64,000 nt of DNA from Nephrocerus scutellatus (taxonomy: Eukaryota; Arthropoda; Insecta; Diptera; Pipunculidae). Every line of letters starts with the position of its first letter. The first letter of the stretch is position 1. Below, one piece after another: positions 47,281 through 59,308 of the stretch. The translations under genes were made by a program, and so were the position numbers. Where the stretch lies: assembly GCA_947095585.1 (NCBI GenBank), contig OX352761.1, positions 27,371,777 to 27,435,776 on the forward strand. Direction: 5' to 3'. Below the pieces are notes generated by a model. That model was not told the DNA's origin. It worked only from the letters and a program-made list of their open reading frames with translations, and did no database searches.

Positions 47281-47629
47281 AATTCAATCACATAATTTAA
47301 AGAACCACGCTAATCATTTGAGGTTTATGACAAGATTAAAAGAACATCAAATGCTTAGTGTGGTTGTTTTAAATTATGTGATTTTTTAAGCCACAAATAT
47401 TCCCGATTTCCATTAAAAACATTTCAGCAATTTTCATTTATTTTATACCAGTTCTAGTTGCTTCAGATCTACCACCTAATTTGCTTTCCACCATTCAGGC
47501 GGCTAGTTATGCTTCAATAAAAGCATTTAATAAAAAAAAATGTTAATATTATTTTATTTTATTCTTTTTAGTTTTAAATGAAATATGAATATATAAATTC
47601 AAAAATATGAAGATGGAATGCTAATATGA
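47281..47629. other. Fold-back MITE and Foldback empty site, copy 2
   Basis: The small MITE lies at about 47284-47386. At 47483-47491 a single GCTTTCCAC marks where copy 1 carries its 361-bp Foldback-like element. No gene is seen. Confidence 0.75.
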
Positions 47630-48720
47630 AGACCCCTACATGGCCCCTAAAATACCACCAAAAGACCCTCAAAAGACTTCCAAAAGACCCCGAAAGGAAT
47701 CCCAAAGACCACTTAGAGACCCCATCAAGAACACCTTAAGATTCCCATAAAACCCCTCCCAATATCCGCTCAAGACTACCTGAAGACCCCACATAAGACT
47801 CTCCTTTAAGACCCTCCTCAAGCCCATCTTAAAACCACCTTAAGACTTCCTAAAGATCACATTAAGACTCCCCTCAAGACCCAAAAGTATCACCTTAAGA
47901 CTCCCTCAAAACCCACTCAAAACGCCCAAAAACCCTCCCAAGGTCCCCTCAAGGTACCCTTAATACCCCCTTCAAGACTCTCTTAAGACCCCACTCAAGA
48001 CCTCCACAAATCCCATCAAGATTATACCTCCATCAAGACCACCTCTAAACCCAATTTAAACCCCAACAAGATTAAGACCCCTTTCAAAACCCCTCAAGAC
48101 TTTCAATATCTCCTCAAGACCCCTTCAAGACCTCCTAAGAACTTCTCAAAACCCCTAAAGATCCGTTTCAATCATCCTTCAAGATTCCCTTAAGAAAGAC
48201 TCTCCAAGACTCTTAAGACTCCCTCAAACTCTCCTCAAACCCCCTAAAGAATATCTCAAGACTTCCCTCAACCCTCCCTCAAAACCACCTTTAAGACCAC
48301 GTTAGGTCCCGTAAGAACCCCCTCAAATTTCCTTTGAGACCCCCACAAAACCCTCTTAAGACCCTCTCAAACCTTCATAAACCCCACTCAAAATTCCGTT
48401 AAAACCCCCGCAAAGCCCTCGTCAAGACCCTCTCCCATCGACCCGAACCCATCGAGATCACCGCAAGACTCCCGTAAACTGCCCTCAAGACCCTTCAAAA
48501 CCCATCTCAAGACCTCCTCAATAACTCCTTAAGACTCCCTCAATACCCTCTGAAGACCCACTCAGAAATCCCTCAAGACCCCTCTCAAAACCGCCCTCAA
48601 CAACCCCCTCAAGGTGCGCTCAAAACTACCTCAAAAGCCCACTCAAAACCCTTTTAAACCACTCCAGACCCACTTGAAGGCCCCATAATGACTCTCTTCA
48701 AGATCCCCCTGGAGACCACC
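47630..48720. repeat. A+C-rich degenerate minisatellite, copy 2
   Basis: Counterpart of 38705-39815 with the same CTCAAGACCC-like units and a few gains and losses of short units (for example near 47790 and 47995), consistent with slippage after the duplication. Confidence 0.85.
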
Positions 48721-48855
48721 AAAAGAAAAAAGCGTGACATAAACTGACAAAAAGACACACAGCCACAGGCAAGTTAATATAAAAGCATTTAAAAAGAAAC
48801 GAAATTTAAACGCAATTTGCTTTATAGGTCATCCTTAAAAAACTTACAGCTATTA

Positions 48856-50113
48856 TACACTAAGGTCCCGATTTGCGTCGTTGAATGGTTCTAAAACTTT
48901 TGGACGCAAAACGAAACAACGCAAACCGACACACATTTTCGCGTATATTCCTATACAATTGGTTGTAGATTGGTTCCAAAGTTTATAAAAACGCAAATCG
49001 AAACAAATTTTCCCATACTAGATTGGTTCCAAAGATGATACATTTTTATTTTTTTATTTCATTAAAAAACTCAATTAATTTGACATTTTGGCTAAAGTGC
49101 ATTAAACCGAATATAAAGTTACGGCTTTCTGACTCCCCCCATCTGAAAGCCCTTATTGAACAGACTTCAAAAACAATAATCTTATTTGGCGGTAATTCCC
49201 CCTCAGGGAGAGAGGGGGTTTTTTGTTTTTGAGCACTTTTTTGAAAAATGCATTTTTCTTTGTGGTTTGATGGATGTTAGGGGGTTAATTGGTATCAAAT
49301 AAAAGGTAATGAAAATACCTTCCTTCCTTTAAAAAATTGGGACCAATCCAACCCCCCTCGACAGAGTTAGAGACAAAAAATGAATTTCACATTAAATTTC
49401 ATCAGGGGGCGCGTTCAAAAGTGGACGGGCCAAAATATTGGTATCAAATGAAAGGTGATAATTACTTCTACACGGCCGTACTTTTTTTATGGGCGTACGG
49501 TAGCTAAAACGGAAGTTTGATCAAGTTGTACCTGGTTCATGCGGTTTTTCATATAATTGAGTGAAATATTATATGATTCAGTTATTCCCATATACATCAC
49601 CTTTCATTTGATACCAATATTTGGGTCCGCCCACTTTTGAACACGCCCCCTGATGAACTTTAATATGAAAGTCATTTTTTTGCTCTAACTCTGTCGAGGG
49701 GGGTTGGATTGGACCCAATTTTTCATATGACGGAAGGTATTTATATTACCTTTCATATGATACCAATTAATTGTTACACATACCTGTTCTTATATTACCA
49801 ATATTTTGACCCGCCCCCTGATGGACTTTTTTCAAAATCCCTTAAAATTCGGTAAAACACATATTTGCCGACATATTTTATTCAATATATGTATGTACAT
49901 ATTCACATTACATAGTATCAAGTAAGGGATTACAAATAAAATTATAAGGAACATAAATTAACTTTATTTTGATAACACTTCATTTTTTTAGAACGAACCG
50001 TTCATTGGAATTACTTTCATTTACATGCTCGTAGCGACGCAAATCAAAGAAACAACGCAAACCGAATTTTTTGTTTGAGGACGCAAATCGACGCAGATTG
50101 GGACCCAACTGTA
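48856..50113. mobile_element. TIR DNA element, copy 2, longer form
   Basis: Termini TACACTAAGGTCCCGATTTG and, inverted, TACAGTTGGGTCCCAATCTG. Between about 49211 and 49579 it has a segment absent at that place in copy 1. Part of it (about 49440-49575, with ACGGCCGTACTTTTTTTATG) is the inverse of the copy 1 segment near 40508-40650. It lacks that segment at the copy 1 position. Non-coding. Confidence 0.7.
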
Positions 50114-50430
50114 ATCTATAAAATGAGATTATAATAATAATAATATTTGGCAGACAGACAGACCATTGCGGTCCAATGCCTAGCTTCTCGCGACCATTTG
50201 TGTTGCGCATGTATATTTTTGGACACAAATGGAAGGGACCTACAATTTAAGGCCGGATCCGAACGGCGAATTGAGAAGCTTTCCGTGAGAAGTTAATACT
50301 CTCTGAAAGTTTGTCACCTATTCGCGAGACGTGGGACACCGTGAAAAATACTTTTGGTGTTACTGGGATTCGAACCACGAACCTCCTGCTCAGTATCCAT
50401 GTGCATTTCCACTGAGAGATTATACACAAT
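50114..50430 (-). mobile_element. tRNA-derived SINE, nearly full length
   Basis: On the minus strand a degenerate box A (TCTCTCAGTGG) is followed by box B GGTTCGAATCC (50366-50376), the CAGTAACACCAAAAGTAT junction, the SINE body, GGTCTGTCTGTCTGCC and an (ATT)n tail. It is the reference for the truncated copies at 40975 and 36670. Confidence 0.8.
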
Positions 50431-50696
50431 ACCCACAATATGAGATTATAGCTGTATTTTATTTGCTGGTTTTCAAATTCTAATCCTTTATTCATCAGAA
50501 AATAAAACACCCCTTATGTAGTTTGTGTCTGCCATCGTATAAAATAATTAGGTAACATGAAAAGATTCCAAGTGACAAAAAAGATCGATTTTGTTAAAAG
50601 TTTTAGAGTTTTAGCTTATTTATCAATCGCTTTTATAATTAATTCATAATTTTATAGAGCTCATAGTATAGGTATTTTCATTTTTGAAATGCAGTA
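50431..50696. other. Intergenic, MITE family 4 relic
   Basis: AGCTGTATTTTATTTG near 50451 followed by GGTTTTCAAATTC is a piece of the MITE complete at 62566-62714. The rest is the 3' flank of the zinc-finger gene. Confidence 0.5.
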
Positions 50697-52138
50697 TCAC
50701 TGGCTGTGTTCGTCCGGTTTAACTGATAATGCGTGCGGATGACGTTTAAGGCAATGTTTTTTTAGGTTTATCAAATAAGAAAATGTCATTGGACAAAACG
50801 TACATTTAATCTCTTCCCGTTTTTTGAGACGTCGAAGTTTTTGGTTTGTTTTCCAGGTAAAATTACGCTCTAATACTTCTTGCCAAGATGTTATATCACC
50901 CGTGTGAGTTCGTTTATGGGATAAAAGGGCGCAATTGCTCCCAAAGCTCTCCGAACATTCGTTGCATTTTAAAGGCTTTTTATTGTTGTGCCGCATAACA
51001 TGTTGTTCTAAAGGCGCACTTTGGCTAAAGCACGAAAATTGTTTTTCATCACTGTGAGTGCGAATGTGATCCTGCAGTGTGGAATATGTGGATAACATTG
51101 AAAACACTGTTTAAAAAGTTAAAGGAATTAGAAAATAAGAAAAAATATAGAAAGCAATCGTATATAAAATCATTTTGCTCACCTTTTTTGCATTCCCCAT
51201 GTTTGCACTGGTATTTTATTTTTCGCTTGTGTACATTCATCATATGTATGCTCAACATGCTATTAGTTTCGTATATCTGGAAACATTCGGTACATTTAAA
51301 TTGCGTCGTATGATGAATTTTCATAAGTTGAGGACTTAAAATCGGTTGAGAAATTACTGCGCTATTCGTATCGGCTATGTTTTCACGGTTGCCATTATTA
51401 ACTATATCTTCGTCGGCATAATCAGTAATATCATCATTGTTGAGATTTTGACGAACTTCAATTCCTATGTTGTTTCGCTGAGAATCCGAAACTAAGTAAT
51501 AACCCGTATTAACATCTTCATTAATGCTCTCACAATCTTTGATTTCCTCCTTAATCTCGTACACAATCTCATGCTGTAGCAGTTGGTTGGGGTCCTCTGG
51601 TGAAGCAAAGGTTTCCAGTTTGTTTGTTTCGGATATTTTTTGTTCATCACTATTCGATATCAGAGTAATGTCATAATGCAAATTCTCAGTTTTGTCGGAG
51701 CAATTTCGAAATTTCTCTTCTTTTATGACAATCGGATGCTGGCTGGTAGCTAGCTCGCTTTCAGGAATCGACTTTTCGGTTTTAGAATCCCCTTTTTCCA
51801 GCTTTATCTTTTTTATGCCTTCAACATCCGGCACCAATTTTCTTAGTGTGGCTTCAGAATTTTCACATTTACTTTTAAATAAATAAGAGCGATTAATTTC
51901 ATTCATGCACGGTAGACAAACTTTTCCTGGCATTCCATCGTGTCGCTGTGGCTAGAAAACAAAAACGTGTATAAAAATTTCGTCTTCCTAAAGTTCAATT
52001 TACCTTAATCTTTGTAAAATCTCGCAGCATATCTGCAACACATCCCAGGGAGCCATTTTTATCGTAAATAGACAAAATTGGCTCACTTTGTTTTAAGCAA
52101 GTTCTACAAATTTTATCAATGTAGAATTTTGTAGCCAT
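50697..52138 (-). CDS. ZAD-type C2H2 zinc-finger protein
   Basis: Exons (minus) 52004-52138, 51183-51951 and 50697-51106 give 437 residues. The N-terminal ZAD uses C11, C14 (ICRTC) and C57, C60 (VCLPC), split by a 52-bp intron. An acidic linker (about 85-290) follows, then C2H2 fingers: FKCTECFQIYETNSMLSIHM, YQCKHGEC split by a 76-bp intron, a degenerate one (KQFSCFSQSAPLEQH lacks a second Cys), LKCNECSESFGSNCALLSH and IKCTFCPMTFSYLINLKKH. ZAD proteins are insect-expanded nuclear DNA-binding factors that dimerise through the ZAD. Target and orthologue are unknown. The irregular finger at the second splice is in-frame but has extra residues, so that joint is less sure. Confidence 0.85.
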
Positions 52139-53372
52139 AACGAAAGGTTTCTACTTTCTAGTTATTGTGATTGATAACTTAATTTTTTTGACAACAGCGA
52201 ATAAAAACAAACAGGCTCTTGTATATTGCGACAACAAAAAAATCTACAATCTTAAAGCGAATTCTAATGGCAGAATCATTTTAATTTTCTATTGGCACAA
52301 GAAGATTGAAAATATTTTGATTGCATCGAATATTGAGATTTTGATGTTCGAAAGATAGCCCGGGAATCCTAATGTTGAAAAATTAACATACGCTTGAATT
52401 TACTTGAAATTATTATTAAATGGTTTTAGCGTAAGAAATGAAACTTGGCGAATTCGCTACCATAATAATAAAGGAGTATTTAGTAAGCTTTTTAAAAATA
52501 AATTATGAAATTGCTCATGACAGGTATAAGAAACGAGTTGTTCAAATAATGTCCGAAAGAAATGTTGAGTTGTTGAGGGCCTATTTTTGAAAGAGACAAT
52601 GACAGTACGGACATTGTAAGTGCAGACATATATAATTTTATAGTTACATATATTATAAAGTTTAAAAATTTTGCTTACTGAATTCACCACGGCAGTTTCA
52701 CTTATTAAACTAGAATCGCTATTTAGTACAAAGTGACACAGAACCAGAATTGACCCCCTGGAGTGCACTGCACTACACCGAGACTGCTTAGCAAAATTCT
52801 AAAATAAAGCAGAAGCCATCATTAATTTGAAAGTAGCAAACTGATTTAAATAGATATCAAGTTACAAAAAATAGAATTAGTCAGGGAATATCTGCCTTTA
52901 TATAAGAAGAAAGATAAGAACTACAAAAACAATGAAAAAAACAAGATATGGTGTGAAATAGCTGCTAAAATGTATATTCGAGTTAATAATAAAAATACCT
53001 CCTGCATTCTATTCTGCTTGGCATTAATATACTGCAACGGCCCCGCACAGCACTGCACAGCAACGCATTTCAATCTGTTTCAGCCTTAACTGCAGAGTAG
53101 CTCAATTGAGTTTAAGATACTTTAAGGTTAGGGTACGATAATAACTAGTAATTTTAATTTTATTATTAAAATTAAAATTTTTTTTTTGAAAATTTTCATC
53201 TTTGTGCGCGCTTATGAAATTTCCAGCATGTCTCTTTGGCTACATTGAACTAACCAATCGACACTTTGTTGACGTTAGCTAGTCAGCTGGTATAACCCAT
53301 AATAGGAGAGCGATAAATAAATAGCGTATGATTATTGCCATTGTGATTATCAAAATTTAAATTAAAATGTAA
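52139..53372. other. Intergenic with dispersed repeat family 3
   Basis: About 52930-53090 is a diverged copy of the repeat at 28095-28265. The reading frames at 52167-52358 (+) and 52457-52768 (-) are AT-rich and resemble no protein. No gene is seen. Confidence 0.5.
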
Positions 53373-53612
53373 GGCTGTTTCCGAAACGAAGACTTATTTA
53401 AGATTTTTTCAGTTATTTGCTTCCATCATAAATAAGTCCGTGAAACCGTCCAAATTGACTCCATTTACTATTCCTTCGACATCAAGATCAAAACAAAAAT
53501 TATGTTTCTGTTGTATTTTTTTTCAAGCCAGAGATATAAAATAAGTAGTCTCCTCGCGAGGATACTTAGTTAGGTTCCACAACACAAATAAGTTTCCGTT
53601 TCGGAAACAGCC
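53373..53612. mobile_element. MITE with 27-bp inverted ends (GGCTGTTTCCGAAACG)
   Basis: 240 bp. GGCTGTTTCCGAAACGAAGA at the left continues ACTTATTT and is mirrored at the right with two mismatches. The interior has CTCGCGAG and no coding potential. A target duplication is not evident. Only one copy is seen in this window. Confidence 0.75.
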
Positions 53613-54256
53613 ACAGTCATATATTAACTAAGTAATTCTGGCAATTTTTTATTTTATTTTAATTTTCGTCTAAAAACAAGTAAATGTGAAAAAACTTTGT
53701 TTTTCGGGTAAACTTTTATTTATACATCGGAACACGCCACACAGTCAGAGTTATTTCGTAATAATCGCCAAATATCTGTTTTTGAAGTCGGGCTAATTCA
53801 AAGAATTTTCTTTTTTCCACGCTTCACTCGCGCCACACGTGACCCGCTACACGTGTCATATGCCAGATACCAGTCATTGAGCTGCTCAAAAAACTTTAGC
53901 CCTCTAGTTTGTGCGAAAGGTGATTAAAAAAACCTCAAAAAACGAGAAAATGGCGTGACTTCAACCACACATCATCATTCATCACACGCGAAACGCGACA
54001 CTCCTCATACCGAACATAAAAATGCTATTTTGGACTTAGACACACAAAAAAAATTTTAGGACCTCAAAGAAGTCGAACAAAAATTTAAACCCATCACACG
54101 CGCCACACACGAAGCGCGACACGCATCACAAGCGGAATATTAAAATTGCTCTGTGAGATATAGCTGATCACAAAATTAAAAACAAACCTTTATTTTAAAA
54201 CAAGTCTCACCAAATTCTGGCTATTAGAACCCGATATATACGAGTTCCACTTCTCC
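53613..54256. other. Intergenic DNA with CACACGCGCCACAC-type repeats
   Basis: Several ACACGCG/GCGACAC motifs recur (53830-54140), also near 29425 and 55440. The stretch TTTTAAAACAAGTCTC near 54196 recurs after the LINE fragment at 55366. No gene is seen. Confidence 0.4.
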
Positions 54257-55368
54257 ATGCACAATGACGATATAGTCATTGTGGCCAGGGGAAAGTTCGA
54301 GGAAGTTCTATGTGACATAGTTCAAAATGGACTAAATATCACAAGCAGATGGTGCCAAGAGGTGGGACTTACGGTGAACCCAAGCAAAACCACACTGGTT
54401 CCCTTCACCAACAGAAGGAAATTGGGGCGAATGCGACCAATAACCCTCAATGGCGAAGTGATCTCAATCAGCGAAGAGGTCAAGTACTTTGGTCTGATAT
54501 TAGACAAGAGACTGCTATGGAATAAACATCAGCAGGCAGTAATAAAAAAATCTAGAAGAGCGCTCATGGTGTGCAGAAGGGGGGCAGGTAAATCATGGGG
54601 AGTTAGCCCCAAAATAATGCTAATGCAGGTCAAACTAAGCACCAAGACGGACTTCAGGTCCGAAATAGACTACAAGATACATCCAGGAACTATAAAATGG
54701 TATACGGATGGATCAAAGAAGGCGGATGGCACAGGTGCGGGGGTAATAGGGCCACGAACCAAGTACTCTGAAGCAATGGGCCATTATCCGAGTATCTTCC
54801 AGGCAGAGGTTCACGCCATCGAAAGATGCGCTCAATTCAATCTGGATAGGAAATACATGAGGCAGGAAATAGCTATCATGTCAGACAGCCAAGCTGCGCT
54901 AAAAGCTTTAGATGCATTCCACATCACTTCTAGACTGGTGGAAGAGTGCAAAACAAAGTTAAACAAACTTGGTGAAGACAACAAAGTAAAGTTTTACTGG
55001 GTGCCGGGACACATCAGCATAGAAGGTAACGAACAAGCTCGCAAATAAAGGGGTAAGCGAAGTAAATGTTGGGCGGCTATAACCCAAAGAGGTCCCGATC
55101 AATAATGGGACTAAGTAGGGGTAATGTTAAAATCATTAAGGGACACCTAAAGAAAATTAAATTAGAAGAGGATAATAGCTGCAGGCTATGTGGAGAAGCG
55201 GAGGAGACCCCGTGGCATCTTCTCAACGACTGCGGAGCAACTATCCGCCAGAGGAGGGTCCAGCTGGGAACTCACGCATTCTCCAAGCTTGAACGTCATT
55301 CATTAGAACCACACGTCACACATTACAAATTACGTCATCGCAAGTTGAGCACTAACCAATTGTTTTAA
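54257..55368 (+). pseudogene. LINE 3' fragment with RNase H and zinc knuckle
   Basis: 54257-55048: the end of a reverse transcriptase (GLTVNPSKTTLVPF, VKYFGLILDKRLLW, SPKIMLM), an internal deletion, then an RNase H domain with IKWYTDGSKK, FQAEVHAIERCAQ, IMSDSQAALKAL and FYWVPGHISIEGNEQARK; the D, E, D catalytic residues are kept. After a stop, 55066-55368 gives the C-terminal knuckle CRLCGEAEETPWHLLNDC. RNase H plus this tail fits the I/LOA/R1 type of non-LTR elements. The 5' part and endonuclease are missing. Confidence 0.85.
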
Positions 55369-55654
55369 AACAAGTCTCCATCAAATTCTGTCTACTAGAA
55401 GCCGATATAAATATATCAGTTTCAATTTGTCATGCATAACACGCATCACACGCGGAATATCAAAAATATCAAAAAAACAAGTTAACAATCGATTTCACTA
55501 CCCAATTTTGTGTAATTTTTTTCTATATATGAAAATCGATTCTTAAGGAGTAAACTCAAATAAACTCCAAAAAAGGTTATCAAAATAAAAAAAAGATTTT
55601 TTTTTGCTTATGCTCAACGGTATTTTAATATAAATTAAAAATACGATACGATGA

Positions 55655-55701
55655 CTTTTCATACAGTTCTTTCTGACGTGAAATTTTTTTTTGCGCATCT
55701 T
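55655..55701 (-). pseudogene. Fragment of Arfaptin exon 3
   Basis: About 47 bp from CTTTTCATACAGTTCTTTCT to TTGCGCATCTT match the Arfaptin exon 3 region at about 57652-57700 with only two or so differences. It is in the same orientation and lies about 2 kb away, on the other side of DPH3. It carries no full exon and no splice sites. Confidence 0.8.
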
Positions 55702-55893
55702 GAGATTTTGCGACAAAATTAGGCCACTGTCATCATCTTCAGGGTTGGCAACAATGGTTTGAGATGAAGTGAACAGAAAGTCAGAAACTGACATGCGACA
55801 TGTGTTTACCAGGCAGCAATAGTTATGTTTAACTTCTTTATTGTATAAACAAATTTTTATTTTATTATATTATGATTGTTGAATAAGCGGAAA
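55702..55893. promoter_or_regulatory. DPH3 5' flank
   Basis: About 190 bp between the Arfaptin fragment and the DPH3 ATG. No TATA box is evident. It must hold the DPH3 promoter unless transcription starts in the fragment. Confidence 0.4.
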
Positions 55894-56287
55894 ATGAGTA
55901 TTTATCACGATGAAGTCGAAATTGAAGATTTCGAATATGACGAGGAGGAGGAAATGTATTATTATCCGTGTCCGTGCGGTGATCGATTTCAAATCTCTAA
56001 GGTAACCAGTAATAATTGATCAACGTAAAACAGAAATTGATGTTTGTTCTTTACCTTGTGCAATAGGAAGAATTAATAGAGTGCGAAGAGGTAGCTACTT
56101 GTCCAAGTTGTTCGCTTGTCATCAAAGTTATCTACGACCCGGTAAGTCGTGATGGTGATTGGATCACATCGCTCGTATGTTTAATACAAGGATTTTAATC
56201 AATTTTCAGGAAATGTTTAAGTCCGAAGAGGATGATGAAACAATTTTAAATGATAAAATAGGCAAATTATCCCTAGAAACGAATTAA
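55894..56287 (+). CDS. Dph3: DPH3 (diphthamide biosynthesis, CSL zinc finger)
   Basis: Exons 55894-56001, 56067-56141 and 56210-56287 with phase-0 GT/AG introns give 86 residues, the usual size (82-90). The CSL-type zinc site uses C26 and C28 (YPCPCGDRF) and C48 and C51 ([15 protein letters not shown]); [20 protein letters not shown] is the family N-terminus. DPH3 (KTI11) delivers electrons to the radical enzyme DPH1-DPH2 in the first step of diphthamide formation on eEF2, and works with Elongator in tRNA wobble modification. The acidic tail is variable in the family. Confidence 0.95.
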
Positions 56288-57256
56288 AGAATGAAAGAAA
56301 CTAACACCGTTTTGTTTATATATAATATATATTTATATAAAGACTAGATTAAACACTTGTTTGCTCTTAATTTCTATAATGAAACGGGGGGAACATATTT
56401 TTATATTTGTTTATAATTTAAATGAAGTTAAATAAAAGTTAAATGGTGCTTTATAAATTATAAGAACTTGAATAAAAAGGGTATATGTTGTCAGCAATGA
56501 CTAGTTTTTTTCATCAGTTGAATAAGTATATATATGTACAAGTATAGATATATATTTATATATATTTCTACAAGTATATAATATATATATAAATCAAATG
56601 TATAAATACGGTTTTATTGGCATAATCATCCATATGTATACATTTTGAGTGACAATTTATACTTTATATATGCATATATATATATATATTCTTACTCACT
56701 TAGGACTATGGATATTTTTAGGTTGATATTGATAGGTAGAGAGAGAATGAATAATTCAGTGCAGAAAAATACTCATTAAAAAAATGTAAAAATGCATCGG
56801 ATGTTACAAATATTTTTTTTTAGAAATATACAATTAGAGAATATACTCGTTTTGTAATATTACATATAGTAAAACATGAAATTTTTCCCTTTTATCTTTA
56901 TCAGTATGTCGAAATTTAAAAGTTGTATTTTAGTTTATCTATAGTAAATCATAATAATTATAATACTCTTTAAATTATTTTGAATTTTCACACGGTTTTG
57001 TCCCTATTCTACGTAAGTTACAATTCTACCCCTGGATTAGAAATGCTAATTTTTGTCTCTTATATATCGCACTTCGTTTGGAATTATTTTAATTGTTCTC
57101 CGAGGAACTATTGGATAGCTTGATTATAAACTATAGTTCTTTAATTTTTCTATCCGTAATAACTTTTTATTCGAATTTCGTTAAAAGGAGAACTCCGAAC
57201 ATCAAAGTTGATTGGTAATTTTTATGTCCATTCGTAAAATGCTTTTCTTCACAATA
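56288..57256. other. Intergenic between convergent DPH3 and Arfaptin
   Basis: About 970 bp, very AT-rich, with TATA microsatellites (56525-56595, 56665-56690) and AATAAA candidates for both genes. No gene is seen. Confidence 0.6.
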
Positions 57257-58554
57257 CTACTGTTCTAACCATGAATCTGTTGATGTATTTGGAGATTTCA
57301 ACTGTGGTCAAAATATAATAGAAAAGTATGCATATTTTATGAAAAGGTTAATAACTATTTTATGTATTTTAAATGGCGAACCTTTATGTTGAACTGTTTT
57401 AGTGTGCTCTCGAGTGCAAGTGCATTTCCTGAAAAGTAAGCTGCTATGGCGTTATGAAGCAAAACCAATTGCTTATGCATTACTTTAATCTGCAGGGAAA
57501 GAAAATTCATCGTAATATGTATTGCATTTTTCATAGAGCTATTACACTTTAACCCATATCTTAATTTAAATGTATTTTAACGTTTATTCAATAACTAAAC
57601 TAACCCTGTTTTCATCAAGAAACTGCATTTTTACAGCAACGTCAGCTCTTAACTTTTCATACAGTTCTTTCTGACGTGAAAAATTTTTTTGCGCATCTTC
57701 AGATATTGGACTATGTGGCATTTCAGGTTTTGCATTTTCCAAATCCATTCTATAGGCATCAAATTCAACTCTAACAGGTAAAAATAAACATTTAAAACCT
57801 CCTTTACATTTGCAGAAAACATTTCTTTACCTACCTTGCGATCTCATATTGGCGAATAGTTATCATAGTATCATCGATAGTTTTATTGCACAAAGTATTC
57901 ACAGAGGATATGAAAAAATTCAATGCGTTTAATAAAAGTTCGCCATTTTTTGTAAGATTCCGTTGGGTTTCTGAGTTACAATTGAACTCCTCTTGAAGTT
58001 CTGGACTCTTCTGTGCTAAATCGGAAAAAGCTTCGGCTAGAGCGTGTTGTGTAACGACGACATGATGAAAGTGTGAACTGAATGCGCGCGTTAAACGCAA
58101 TATGGATAAATATTTTCGCTGGGTTTCACGTAATTGTTCGATCTGTGCTTCTAGTTCAGAATCGACTGTCCTCTGAGATTTGCCCAATTTCTCGAGCATT
58201 ATTTGTCTCGTGCATTTGTACGTTGATATGCTCCAATTTTTAATAGTATCAATTTTGGATGCACCTGTTCGTAGGATGTTAGAATCAATTCCATTATGTG
58301 GGCTTTTTGGACTCATCGGTGTGGCTGGAGCTAAGCAACACAAAATTCATGTACAAAATTCAATACAAATTTCAGTTGGTAAGTTGACAGGCTACCATGT
58401 ACTCACCTGAATGGTTGCGCAAAGGTAGGCTGTTGGGTGGTTTAAATGGTCTTGCCTCTGTCCCAGAATGTATGGCACTCCCACTCTCGTTCATTGGTGG
58501 TGTATCTTTAAGCATTTCATGAATGCTTCTTTCTGCGTGCACTGAATGTGCCAT
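57257..58554 (-). CDS. Arfip: Arfaptin (AH/BAR-domain protein)
   Basis: Exons (minus) 58407-58554, 57835-58330, 57605-57770, 57382-57489 and 57257-57301 give 320 residues (human arfaptin-2 about 341). The arfaptin-homology BAR domain covers about 95-305: [54 protein letters not shown] and [15 protein letters not shown] are diagnostic, and the end ..DSWLEQ matches the family. It binds Arl1, Arf and Rac GTPases and senses curved membrane at the trans-Golgi. Exon 2 may start 6 nt later (second AG in CTTAGCTCCAG), changing two residues. Convergent with DPH3. Confidence 0.93.
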
Positions 58555-59025
58555 AGCTTAAGCACTAAAAAACAATTAATTTTGCTGTTTAATCACATTT
58601 ACCATCTGGTTTGATTTCTATTTCAAATATAAGGTAAAATAAAAATTTCCTGAAATAAACAAAATCGATTTCTTTCCTTCCGGTAATTAATTAGTCTTTT
58701 ATTAAAACGAGATTATTGTATAAAATCGAATTAGAATTTTCTTTTCAAATAGAATTTACCTGATTACTAGCGTCTTCACGTTTGAAATAATGAAATTACA
58801 GAAGTTTTTTATAATCAAAATACCTTTTTAACGCGACGACTGAAAATGTAAATCTACAAACCCGAACAAGAACAAGAGTTTTTTTTTCCAAAGTGACAGT
58901 CATCATCTATCTCATCGTTTTCATTGGTGATGACAATTGTAAAAAATGTCTAATTAAATTTTTTTATTACGAAAAAATGGGTGTGTTCACTTAATTGAAG
59001 TCTCAAATAATCGTATTTAAACAAT
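58555..59025. other. Arfaptin 5' flank
   Basis: AT-rich, with a possible non-coding 5' exon but no recognisable coding sequence. CCAATATG-like or TATA elements are not clear. Confidence 0.4.
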
Positions 59026-59308
59026 AGCTGTATTTTATCTGCTGATTTTATCTGCCGAGCGAATTCGGAATTCGAATGTCAAAACCAGCCAAACAGCAGG
59101 TTTTCACAATTCCAAAGAAGGAACTCGACAGTGCAATTGTTGTTGTTCCTCGACAAATAAAATACGGCTTTTATTTGGAATCCGAATAAGGAATTCGAAT
59201 GTCAAAACCAGCCAAAACCAGCCAAAAAGCAGGTTTTTCAATTCTAAAGAACGAATTCGACAGTGCAATTGTTGTAATTCCTTATTCCTCGGCAAATAGA
59301 ATACAGCT
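59026..59308. mobile_element. MITE family 4, head-to-tail dimer
   Basis: Starts AGCTGTATTTTATC and ends AGAATACAGCT, with AAT on both sides as a 3-bp target duplication. Inside, ACAAATAAAATACGGCT is fused to TTTATTTGGAATCCGAAT, so two elements sit head to tail sharing one damaged terminus. Both halves contain TGTCAAAACCAGCCAAA and GACAGTGCAATTGTTGT. Confidence 0.75.

Larger units (their letters stand above)
41045..50347. other. Tandem segmental duplication, copy 2 (about 9.3 kb)
   Basis: Nearly base-for-base repeat of copy 1, starting within the RTE-like LINE (CCGCGGACTCTTTGG) and ending inside the SINE at GTGAAAAATAC. It lacks the Foldback-like element of copy 1 and keeps a longer SINE, so in these respects it is closer to the ancestral state. 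Differences elsewhere are single bases and short indels. Confidence 0.93.

Noticed and set aside
52457..52768. A 103-residue protein on the minus strand
   Set aside because: No recognisable domain, AT-driven composition, and no conserved splice or start context.
55543..55794. An 83-residue minus-strand gene
   Set aside because: It overlaps the Arfaptin exon fragment and low-complexity DNA, and resembles no protein family.
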